A program made the position numbers and the translations under genes. 64,000 bases of DNA from the NCBI RefSeq assembly GCF_022919075.1, contig NZ_CP095078.1, forward strand, positions 5,208,001 through 5,272,000, in the 5' to 3' direction. The stretch comes from Nocardioides sp. W7 (GTDB taxonomy: Bacteria; Actinomycetota; Actinomycetes; Propionibacteriales; Nocardioidaceae). Under the pieces are notes generated by a model. It ran no database searches, had not been told where the DNA came from, and saw only the letters and a list, made by a program, of their open reading frames with translations. Positions 58,031 through 64,000 of this stretch are shown one piece after another (positions within the stretch are counted from its first letter, which is position 1; every line of letters begins with the position of its first letter).

Positions 58031-59557
58031 ATGAACGCAGACACAGACCCGAACGACCCCGTGGCGCCCGGAGTGGTGCCGCGGTGGGAGTGGCGCGGCT
58101 TCGGAAACTTCGACGAGGCCCTCGACGTGCTGGCGTCCCTGCGGGCGCACCCCGCCGTGACGAGTGACGAGACGTATCTCCTGTCGCGGTCCCGGGACGC
58201 CTCGGTCAAGGTTCGCGCCGGTCTGCTGGACCTCAAGGTCCTCCAGCACGTGGACGGAGCCGGGCTGCAGCTGTGGGTGCCGACGCTGAAGGCCGGATTC
58301 CCCGTCAGCGAGGGCGCGGCCGCCACGGCGTTCGAGGCGCTCGGCCTGCCGACGCCTCGACGGCCTCGGTACACCCTCGAGGAGCTCGTCCGCGAAGCCC
58401 TCGGATCACGCGACGACGTGCGCGTCCTGGACGTCCACAAGTCCAGGCACCGCTCCGTCCTGGACGGCTGCATGGTGGAGTACACCGAGCTCACCGCGGA
58501 CGGGCTCACCACCCGCACCGTCGCCGTCGAGTCTCCCGACAGCGAGCTGGTGTCCGCGACCATCCGCGGACTCGGACTCGACGGGCGACCCAACACCTGC
58601 GTCGCCAAGGGCCTCCGGTCGCTCCTGGGCTGGGAGCCGACGCGGCTCGCCGTCCTCGACGTCGGCACCAACTCGGTCAAGCTGAACGTCAGCGACCGGC
58701 GCGACGGCGGCGTACCCCGCACCGAGCTCGACACCGCGGTCGTCACCCGGCTCGGCGAAGGACAGGCGGAGTCCGGCAGGCTGAGCTCCGCGGCCATGCG
58801 CCGTACCGGCAACGCCATCGCTCGCCTGGTGGAGACCGTCCGCGCGGAGGGACCGACCGAGATCGTCGCCGTGGGTACGGCGGGCCTGCGCCAGGCGCCG
58901 AACCGCGGCGACTTCCTCGACCTCGTCCTGGCCCGGTCCGACGTGGTGGTGCAGGTGATCTCAGGGCCCGAGGAGGCCCGTCTCGCCTACCGCGCCGCCG
59001 TGTCCAGCCTGCCCCGGACCGGCGGGCGCCTGCTGGTCTTCGACTCCGGGGGCGGCAGCAGCCAGTTCACGTTCGGCAGCCCGGACGCGATCGCGGAGCA
59101 GTTCAGCCTCGACGTGGGCGCGGTGCACCTCACCGACCGGTTCGCGTTGACGGGCGCCGTCTCGCGCGACACGGTCGACGCCGCCCTGGCCGCGGTCGAG
59201 ACCGAGCTGGTCCGGCTGGCGGGGCGACCGCGGCCGGACACGGTGATCGCCATCGGTGGGACCTCGACCAACCTCGCGGCAGTCAGCCGCGGACTCGCGG
59301 TGTACGACCCCGACGTGGTCCACGGCACGGTCGTCGACCTGGCCGAGGTGGACCGGCAGATCGAGCTGTACCGGTGCCGGTCGGCGCAGGAGCGGCGCGA
59401 GATCCTCGGACTGCAGCCGGCGCGGGCGGCCGTGATCCTCGCCGGTGCCTGCATCGTGCGCACCATCGTGACGATCTCGGGTCAGGACCGGCTGACGGTC
59501 AGCGACCGCGGCCTGCGGCACGGCGTCGCGGCCGAGCGGCTCGCGGCGCACGTCTGA
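58031..59557 (+). CDS. CYTH-like domain fused to Ppx/GppA exopolyphosphatase
   Basis: A 508-residue fusion. Residues ~18-203 are CYTH-like (triphosphate tunnel): WEWRGF, DETYLLSRSRDASVKVRAGLLDLKVL, VHKSRHRSVLDGCMVEYTEL and VAKGLRSLLG. Residues ~205-508 are Ppx/GppA: the phosphate loops LAVLDVGTNSVKLNV and LVFDSGGGSSQFTF, plus AVGTAGLRQAPN, ISGPEEARLAYRAAV and IAIGGTSTNLAAV. It probably hydrolyses polyphosphate or pppGpp, with the CYTH part binding polyphosphate. ATG at 58031 with GAGGAGGGG upstream. A separate CYTH gene lies 2.5 kb on. Confidence 0.88.
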   Translation: MNADTDPNDPVAPGVVPRWEWRGFGNFDEALDVLASLRAHPAVTSDETYLLSRSRDASVKVRAGLLDLKVLQHVDGAGLQLWVPTLKAGFPVSEGAAATAFEALGLPTPRRPRYTLEELVREALGSRDDVRVLDVHKSRHRSVLDGCMVEYTELTADGLTTRTVAVESPDSELVSATIRGLGLDGRPNTCVAKGLRSLLGWEPTRLAVLDVGTNSVKLNVSDRRDGGVPRTELDTAVVTRLGEGQAESGRLSSAAMRRTGNAIARLVETVRAEGPTEIVAVGTAGLRQAPNRGDFLDLVLARSDVVVQVISGPEEARLAYRAAVSSLPRTGGRLLVFDSGGGSSQFTFGSPDAIAEQFSLDVGAVHLTDRFALTGAVSRDTVDAALAAVETELVRLAGRPRPDTVIAIGGTSTNLAAVSRGLAVYDPDVVHGTVVDLAEVDRQIELYRCRSAQERREILGLQPARAAVILAGACIVRTIVTISGQDRLTVSDRGLRHGVAAERLAAHV

Positions 59558-59578
59558 GGCCGCCACCTCGGGCCGCGC

Positions 59579-61069
59579 TCAGGAGGTCGCGGCGGGCTCC
59601 AGGGTCGGGGTCGCGGTGGTCGGAAGGGTGTGGGCGGACGAGGCGGCCGCGGCAGCCGAGTCGCCCAGGGTGCCGCGCGCCTGGGGGTGCCGGCCCATCA
59701 CGACGGCCATCACCACTCCGGCGAGGCTGAGGGCCGCCATCACCCACGCGGTCGTGCCCAACCCGGCGCTGAGGGCCACCGCGGAGGTGTCGCCGTCGGC
59801 GACCCGGTTCGCGGTGACGCTGCTGTAGATGGTCGCCGCGAGGGCCGTGGCGACCGCGGCGCCGACGTACCGCGCCATGTTGGAGACGCCGGACGCCTCG
59901 CCGACCTGGTTGGCCGGCACGGTGGCGGTCGCGGCGGCCGACGACGGGCCGTTGGACAGTCCCATGCCGACGGCGACGGCGATGAGGGGCACGAAGAACG
60001 CGCCGTAGGCCCAGGACTGGTCCGCGAACCCGATCCAGGCGAAGCCGACGGTGGTGACGAGGAAGCCGATGCCGACGACCTGACGACCGCCGAGCTTCGC
60101 GGCCAGCCGCGGCACCAGCGGTGCCGAGATCACCAGGCCGACCGTGGCGGGCAGGGTCGCGAGGCCCGCCTCCAGCGGGCTGAAGCCGAGCGTGCTCGGG
60201 TCCTGGAAGTACAGGCTGAGCACGTACATGAGCGCGTTGATGGTGCCGGCTCCGATCAGGATGGCGACCGTGGCGCCGACGAGCACCCGGTTGCGCAGCA
60301 GCCCCAGGTCGAGCAGTGGGAGTGCGATCCGGCGCTCGACCGCCACGAACCCGACGCCGGCGGCGAGCGCCACGAGCACGCACCCGATCGTCCGGCCCGA
60401 GACCCACCCCCAGTCGCCGCCCTGGCTGAGCGCGAGGATGAGCGGCCCGAGCGTGAGGGCGACCAGGACGGTGCCGACGTAGTCCACCGAACGCGGACGG
60501 TCGGCGTCCCGGGACTCGACGACCGTCGCGAAGGTGAGTCCCATGCAGCCGACCGCGATCGCGGCGTCGATCCAGAACAGGCCCTGCCATCCCGTGGTGT
60601 CGACGAGGACCCCGCCGACGAGCGGGCCCGCCGCCGCTCCGACCGCCGCTGCGGCGCCCCACAGGGACACGGCGCGCACCTGTTCCTGCCCCGTGTAGGC
60701 GACCGTCAGCAGGCTCATCCCGCAGGCGAGGATCGTCGCCCCCGCGGCGCCCTGGATCATCCGGCCCGCGATCACCATCTCGCCGGACCCGGCCAGGGCG
60801 ATCAGCACGCAGGAGGCGACGAAGAGCAGCAGCCCGAGCTGGAAGATCCGCTTGCGGCCGAAGACGTCGCCGAGCGAGCCCGAGGTGATGATCACGGCGG
60901 CGCCGACCAGGGAGTAGCCGGTGACCGCCCACTGCAGCGTGTTCACCGAGGTGCCGGTGTCCTCGCTGATCGCCGGGAGCAGGATGGCGACCGCGGACGT
61001 GTTCGCGTTGACGACCAGCGTCGAGATGCAGGTGGCCAGGAGCACCCCGGTCCGGCTGCCCCCGGTCAT
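59579..61069 (-). CDS. MFS efflux transporter, DHA2 (14-helix) type
   Basis: A 496-residue transporter. The DHA2 features are NTSAVAILLPAISEDTG, the motif A region GSLGDVFGRKRIFQLG, GRMIQGAAGATILACGMSLL, and GAAAAVGAAAGPLVGGVLVDTTGWQGLFWID (motif C). Length and hydrophobic blocks fit 14 helices. The ATG at 61067-61069 is chosen; the longer ORF upstream is Arg/Pro-rich and not membrane-like. Substrate unknown. It converges on the ppx gene. Confidence 0.88.
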   Translation of the reverse strand: MTGGSRTGVLLATCISTLVVNANTSAVAILLPAISEDTGTSVNTLQWAVTGYSLVGAAVIITSGSLGDVFGRKRIFQLGLLLFVASCVLIALAGSGEMVIAGRMIQGAAGATILACGMSLLTVAYTGQEQVRAVSLWGAAAAVGAAAGPLVGGVLVDTTGWQGLFWIDAAIAVGCMGLTFATVVESRDADRPRSVDYVGTVLVALTLGPLILALSQGGDWGWVSGRTIGCVLVALAAGVGFVAVERRIALPLLDLGLLRNRVLVGATVAILIGAGTINALMYVLSLYFQDPSTLGFSPLEAGLATLPATVGLVISAPLVPRLAAKLGGRQVVGIGFLVTTVGFAWIGFADQSWAYGAFFVPLIAVAVGMGLSNGPSSAAATATVPANQVGEASGVSNMARYVGAAVATALAATIYSSVTANRVADGDTSAVALSAGLGTTAWVMAALSLAGVVMAVVMGRHPQARGTLGDSAAAAASSAHTLPTTATPTLEPAATS

Positions 61070-61233
61070 CGGCCGACCGCGCCGTCGAGGCCACGAGCCA
61101 GGACCCTCGACCGGATCGGCTCGGACTCCCGAACCGTCCTCGCGCGCCGTCGCCTCATGCCGATCATGCCGCGGACGGTAGGGCCGGGCGGGGCGGGCCG
61201 ACACCACCCGCCAGCGGGTAGGTCAGCCACGCG

Positions 61234-61533
61234 TCAGCCGCCGAGCAGCTTGGCCTTCTGCGCCGCGAACTCGGCGTCGGTCAGGATCCCCTGGTCGCGC
61301 AGCCCGCCCAGCTTCTGGAGCTGTTCGATCAGGTCGTCAGGCTCCGCCGCGGCCGGCGGAGGGGCTGCGTACGCCGGCGCCTGGTTCTGCTGCTGGTCGT
61401 AGTACTGCTGGTCCGTCTGCTGCTGGTCCTGCGCAGCCCAGCGGCCGGCCTGACGGCGCGACACGCGGTTGGACACCGCCGTGGCGGTGCCGGCGACGAC
61501 GGCCGTGCGGGCCATTCCACCGATGAGTCCCAT
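61234..61533 (-). CDS. Small SHOCT-domain protein
   Basis: A 99-residue protein. The N-terminus is a glycine/alanine-rich hydrophobic stretch (MGLIGGMARTAVVAGTATAVSNRV), then a Gln/Tyr-rich low-complexity segment (QQQTDQQYYDQQQNQ), a Pro/Ala linker, and a C-terminal SHOCT domain (DLIEQLQKLGGLRDQGILTDAEFAAQKAKLL). SHOCT domains often mediate oligomerisation. It follows the DUF6325 gene by 14 bases, so they are probably one operon. Confidence 0.88.
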   Translation of the reverse strand: MGLIGGMARTAVVAGTATAVSNRVSRRQAGRWAAQDQQQTDQQYYDQQQNQAPAYAAPPPAAAEPDDLIEQLQKLGGLRDQGILTDAEFAAQKAKLLGG

Positions 61534-61547
61534 GTCGGTCCTTCCTC

Positions 61548-61988
61548 TCAGGCCTGGGCCGTCTCGAGCGCGTCGAGCGCCGCGAGTACGTCGTCGGCCG
61601 GGATCCGGCCGCTGGCGATGACCTCGGCGCCGGCCTCCCGCATCGCGGTGACGAAGGGACCGGCCCAGGTGTTCTCGTAGACGAGCAGGGCGAGGGCGTC
61701 GCCGGGCGCCAGCAGCGCGGCGCTCTGAGCCACGTCGTCATCGTCGAGCAGTCCGGACCGGACGCCCTCGAAGAGCGTCAGGTCCAGCTCCCCGTCACCG
61801 TCGAGGTCGGCGAGCGCGAGCGCCGCGACGCTGCCGTCGTCGGCCACCGTGGCGACGACCAGGTCGAGGATCCGGATGATCCCCTGCTCGGTCAGGTCGA
61901 TCAGTGCGGCGAGGCCCTTCCCCTGGAGCTTCGCGCCGGGAAGCTCCACGGCGAGATAGTCGATCGGTCCTACGTCGAGCTGGGTCAT
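61548..61988 (-). CDS. DUF6325 family protein
   Basis: A 146-residue protein. Family-like features: LDVGPIDYLAVELPGAKLQGKGLAALIDLTEQGIIRILDLVV at the N-terminus, an acidic centre (LADLDGDGELDLTLFEGVRSGLLDDDDV) and LLVYENTWAGPFVTAMREAGAEVIASGRIP. Actinobacterial neighbours of SHOCT proteins commonly belong here; function unknown. ATG with GGAGGA five bases upstream. Divergent from the CYTH gene. Confidence 0.85.
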   Translation of the reverse strand: MTQLDVGPIDYLAVELPGAKLQGKGLAALIDLTEQGIIRILDLVVATVADDGSVAALALADLDGDGELDLTLFEGVRSGLLDDDDVAQSAALLAPGDALALLVYENTWAGPFVTAMREAGAEVIASGRIPADDVLAALDALETAQA

Positions 61989-62108
61989 CGGGTTCCTCCT
62001 CGGCCGATGTGATCCTGACGCGCTCACGCTCACATGCACCCGGGTGGTTCGACCCCACCCCGGCACGGGTGAGGCGGGACCACCCGCGACGCCGTCACCA
62101 TCGAGGAC

Positions 62109-62873
62109 ATGGGCACCCTGCCGACGTACGACGCCGACCAACTCGCCGCCGTGCTGGCGCTCCTGCCCGACGTGGACGCGGTCGAGCTGAAGCTCACCGT
62201 CCCCGATGCCGATCAGCGCCGCGTGCTCGGCAGCCTCGGCATCGACTCCCTCGACGCCGAGATCCGCCAGGTCGCGTTCTTCGACACGCCCGACCTGCGG
62301 CTGTCCGCCGCGGGTCTGGTGGTCCGGGCGCGGCGTACCCAGCGCAAGCCGGGCGACGTGACCGTGAAGCTGCGTCCCATGCTCCCGGACGAAGCCCCGG
62401 AGGGGCTGCGCACGCTCCGCGGCTTCAAGGTCGAGGTGGACGCCTCCCCGGCGGGATTCACCTGCTCGTGCTCCCTGACCGCGGAGGTCTCCGACCGCAA
62501 GGTCAAGCGCCTGTTCGCCGGCACCCGGACGCTCGACGACGTGCTCGACCGCGACCAGCGCGACCTGCTGGCCGCCCGGTTGCCCGACGGCGTCGCGCCG
62601 GCCGACCTGCGGGTGCTGGGGCCCGTGCACCTGCTCAAGGGCAAGTTCGCCCCCAAGGGCTACCCGCGTCGGATGGTCGCCGAGGTCTGGTTCCTGCCCG
62701 ACGGCGGCCGGATCCTCGAGCTGTCCACGAAGGCCGAGCCCGCGCAGGCGCTCCAGGCGGCCGCAGAGACCAAGGTGTTCCTCGCCGGGCGCGGCATCGA
62801 CCTCGACGCGCCCCAGGAGGCGAAGACCCAGACCGCGCTAGCCGTCTTCGCCGCCACCCTCGCGCAGGAGTGA
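62109..62873 (+). CDS. CYTH-domain protein (adenylate cyclase/thiamine triphosphatase-like)
   Basis: A 254-residue protein. CYTH features: the N-terminal acidic motif DAVELKLTVP, then FFDTPDLRLSAAGLVVRARR, the basic VTVKLRPML strand and a late RRMVAEVWFLPDGGRILELSTKAEP, which supplies charged residues of a triphosphate tunnel. It may bind or cleave an organic triphosphate or polyphosphate. It sits 2.5 kb from the CYTH-Ppx fusion, suggesting a shared polyphosphate theme. Upstream hairpins (GGGTGG-TTCGACC-CCACCC near 62042-62061) are probably leader structure. Confidence 0.85.
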   Translation: MGTLPTYDADQLAAVLALLPDVDAVELKLTVPDADQRRVLGSLGIDSLDAEIRQVAFFDTPDLRLSAAGLVVRARRTQRKPGDVTVKLRPMLPDEAPEGLRTLRGFKVEVDASPAGFTCSCSLTAEVSDRKVKRLFAGTRTLDDVLDRDQRDLLAARLPDGVAPADLRVLGPVHLLKGKFAPKGYPRRMVAEVWFLPDGGRILELSTKAEPAQALQAAAETKVFLAGRGIDLDAPQEAKTQTALAVFAATLAQE

Positions 62874-62914
62874 GTCGCACCCTCACCACCCCCTCCACCC
62901 TCACCCCCCTGATC

Positions 62915-62967
62915 GCCGAGTCAGCAGAAGTGGATGCCCGAGTCAGCACTACTGGTGCTGACTCGGC
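62915..62967 (+). repeat. Family A palindromic repeat, copy 3
   Basis: A 53-base copy: half unit GCCGAGTCAGCA, GAAGTGGATG, then CCGAGTCAGCACTACTGGTG and CTGACTCGGC. The GAAGTGGATG spacer is identical to that of copy 2. Another inverted half unit lies at 62978-62989. The element overlaps the last codons and the TAG stop of the convergent membrane-protein gene (stop at 62949-62951). Confidence 0.85.
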
Positions 62968-63296
62968 CCGCTGCTTGTGCTGACTCGGCGGGCGCGGAGG
63001 AGGGCCAAGACCAGGGCCAGGCCGAGCACGGCGAGGCCGACGGCCCGGCCGTACGTCGTCAGCTCCCAGAAGCGCTCGTGCAGCCACCACTCGTCGTTGC
63101 GGTAGGCGGCCAGGGTCAGAGCGTTCGAGGCCCCGGCCAGCAGCGCGCCGAGAGCCCCGAGCAGGGCGGCCGGACCTCGCCGTACGACGGTCAGGCAGGC
63201 GACCACGACCAGCAGGCAGCCGACGATCTCGATGAGGCCGCTGACCAGAACGTAGATCGGGACGTCCAGGAAGGTCGCCTGGGTCTCGTCTTCCAC
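62949..63296 (-). CDS. Small membrane protein, paralogue of the next gene
   Basis: A 115-residue protein with three or four hydrophobic helices (YVLVSGLIEIVGCLLVVVACLTVV, LLGALGALLAGASNALTL, AVGLAVLGLALVLALL). Unknown family. The C-terminal residues RVSTSSGPSQHQ and the stop codon come from a family A repeat, so the original C-terminus may have been replaced. GTG start with AGGAGG five bases upstream. It is nine bases after the paralogous gene. Confidence 0.75.
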   Translation of the reverse strand: MEDETQATFLDVPIYVLVSGLIEIVGCLLVVVACLTVVRRGPAALLGALGALLAGASNALTLAAYRNDEWWLHERFWELTTYGRAVGLAVLGLALVLALLRARRVSTSSGPSQHQ

Positions 63297-63305
63297 GGCA
63301 GCCTC

Positions 63306-63665
63306 CTACGCCGACACGAGGGGCGCGGGCGCTGGCCGGCTGGTCCGGGCGAGCGCGAGCAGCACCGCCAAGCCGATGAGTGCGAGGCCGCCCGACCTGC
63401 CGTAGTTCACCAGGTACCAGACCCAGTCCGACCACTGCCACGGTCCGTCGTCGCGGTAGAGGATCGCCAGGATGTTGGCGAGCGCCAGGGTCGTCGAGGC
63501 TCCGGCCAGCAATGCGCCGAGGGCGCCCAGGCGAGCCGCCCGACCGCGTCGCACCAGCACCAGGCACGCCACCAGGACGCCGACGCAGGCCGCAACCTCG
63601 ATGATGACGCTGACCAGCACGTAGTCCGGCACGAAGTACTGCTTGAGGGTGAGGTCGTCGTCCAC
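63306..63665 (-). CDS. Small membrane protein, paralogue of the previous gene
   Basis: A 119-residue protein with the same plan as its neighbour: acidic N-terminus (DDDLTLKQYFVPDYVLVS), a helix (IIEVAACVGVLVACLVLVRRG), LGALGALLAGASTTLALANI and a last helix GGLALIGLAVLLALARTS. The shared LGALGALLAGAS marks a tandem duplication. The GTG at 63663-63665 is preferred because upstream sequence is Arg-rich and not membrane-like. Function unknown. Confidence 0.75.
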   Translation of the reverse strand: MDDDLTLKQYFVPDYVLVSVIIEVAACVGVLVACLVLVRRGRAARLGALGALLAGASTTLALANILAILYRDDGPWQWSDWVWYLVNYGRSGGLALIGLAVLLALARTSRPAPAPLVSA

Positions 63666-63785
63666 GCGCCGAAGCGTCCCAGAAACGGGCCGAGCCGGCG
63701 CGAGTTCACGCCCGGTCGCGACCAAGCTCACGCCGGGTCGGCGACGCAGGCCAGCGCCACGCCGCACGCCGTCCGGCACAGAAGA

Positions 63786-63821
63786 CGAGAGCCGCTCCGA
63801 CTGCTGTCGGAGCGGCTCTCG
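63786..63821 (-). terminator. ssrA terminator
   Basis: A perfect 15-bp hairpin (CGAGAGCCGCTCCGA, loop CTGCTG, TCGGAGCGGCTCTCG). On the minus strand it is followed by TCTTCTG, a pyrimidine-rich tail. It lies 100 bases beyond the tmRNA 3' end and should terminate ssrA. Confidence 0.85.
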
Positions 63822-63920
63822 TTCAAGAGGGCTGGCTCTCGGCGGGGTGTCGAGCCGGTCGCTGCGCGACCTCCTCAACCACCGTCACCGGGACCGGCAA
63901 TGCTGCGAAGAGCACTGTGG

Positions 63921-64000
63921 TGGTGGAGCTGCGGGGAATCGAACCCCGGTCCTCGAGCGTCGATCCAGGTCTTCTCCGGGTGCAGTCAGTGTTGTCGCTT
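63921..64000 (-). ncRNA. ssrA: tmRNA (transfer-messenger RNA), 3' part
   Basis: The minus strand ends CAGCTCCACCA, the tRNA-like acceptor end of tmRNA with encoded CCA, preceded by the T arm CGGGG-TTCGATT-CCCCG. Upstream, GGACC and GGAGAAGACCTGGATCGACG match the 3' region of actinobacterial tmRNA. The tag-reading frame and 5' half (expected GGGGCTG) lie beyond the window. It rescues stalled ribosomes with SmpB. Confidence 0.92.

Noticed and set aside
62042-62061. A second T-arm-like hairpin, GGGTGG-TTCGACC-CCACCC
   Set aside because: No cloverleaf around it; probably a chance leader hairpin before the CYTH gene.

Overview
The window is very GC-rich, densely coded actinobacterial chromosome. 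Gene content, local synteny with the Mycobacterium tuberculosis Rv1330c-Rv1341 region, heavy use of GTG starts, many leaderless promoters (TAnnnT 6-8 bases before the start codon) and intergenic repeat types suggest a Nocardioides-like member of the Propionibacteriales. The genus is an inference from style, not proven here. I see no rRNA, complete tRNA, insertion sequence, prophage or CRISPR array.

Region 1 (1-27.2 kb) is a conserved actinobacterial housekeeping block that has been pulled apart. The genes rdgB, rph, a metallo-beta-lactamase-fold protein (Rv1339-like), cysM, cysO, mec, DUF2017, clpS and pncB keep the relative order of the mycobacterial cluster. They are interspersed with two ABC-efflux/two-component modules (1.5-5.2 kb and 15.3-18.9 kb), an iron-box-preceded heterodimeric ABC exporter (5.3-8.7 kb), an HxlR/oxidoreductase pair, a phosphodiesterase/PAS pair, dtd, a secreted metalloprotease, a MarR/MFS pair, a Nudix hydrolase and gdhA.

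Region 2 (26.6-44.3 kb) holds pncA, an enoyl-CoA hydratase-like protein, an MFS exporter, a soluble SPFH protein and a SIMPL protein behind a strongly structured leader, 4-hydroxyphenylpyruvate dioxygenase flanked by Lrp and IclR regulators, a superfamily 2 helicase with DUF3039, YqgE, a TetR regulator with palindromic operators, a DUF3048 lipoprotein, a FabG-like reductase, a HIT protein and two secreted proteins.

Region 3 (44.4-48.6 kb) is the most unusual part: a two-gene operon encoding a DUF4157 (HEIAH) protein whose C-terminal half carries kinase-like catalytic motifs, followed one base later by an AAA+ ATPase of the kind found with extracellular contractile injection systems (eCIS). 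No sheath, tube or baseplate genes are present in the window.

Region 4 (48.7-57.7 kb) is a complete respiratory nitrate reductase operon, narK-narG-narH-narJ-narI, followed by a hemerythrin and a cupin, with a CRP-type palindrome upstream of narK. Region 5 (58-64 kb) has a CYTH-Ppx/GppA fusion, a DHA2 transporter, SHOCT and DUF6325 proteins, a stand-alone CYTH protein, two paralogous small membrane proteins and the 3' end of tmRNA (ssrA) with its terminator.

Repeat structure is notable. A 53-base palindromic element (family A) occurs three times, a 146-base inverted-repeat element (family B) occurs once complete and once as a half copy, and two further single inverted-repeat elements lie at 22.6 and 28.0 kb.
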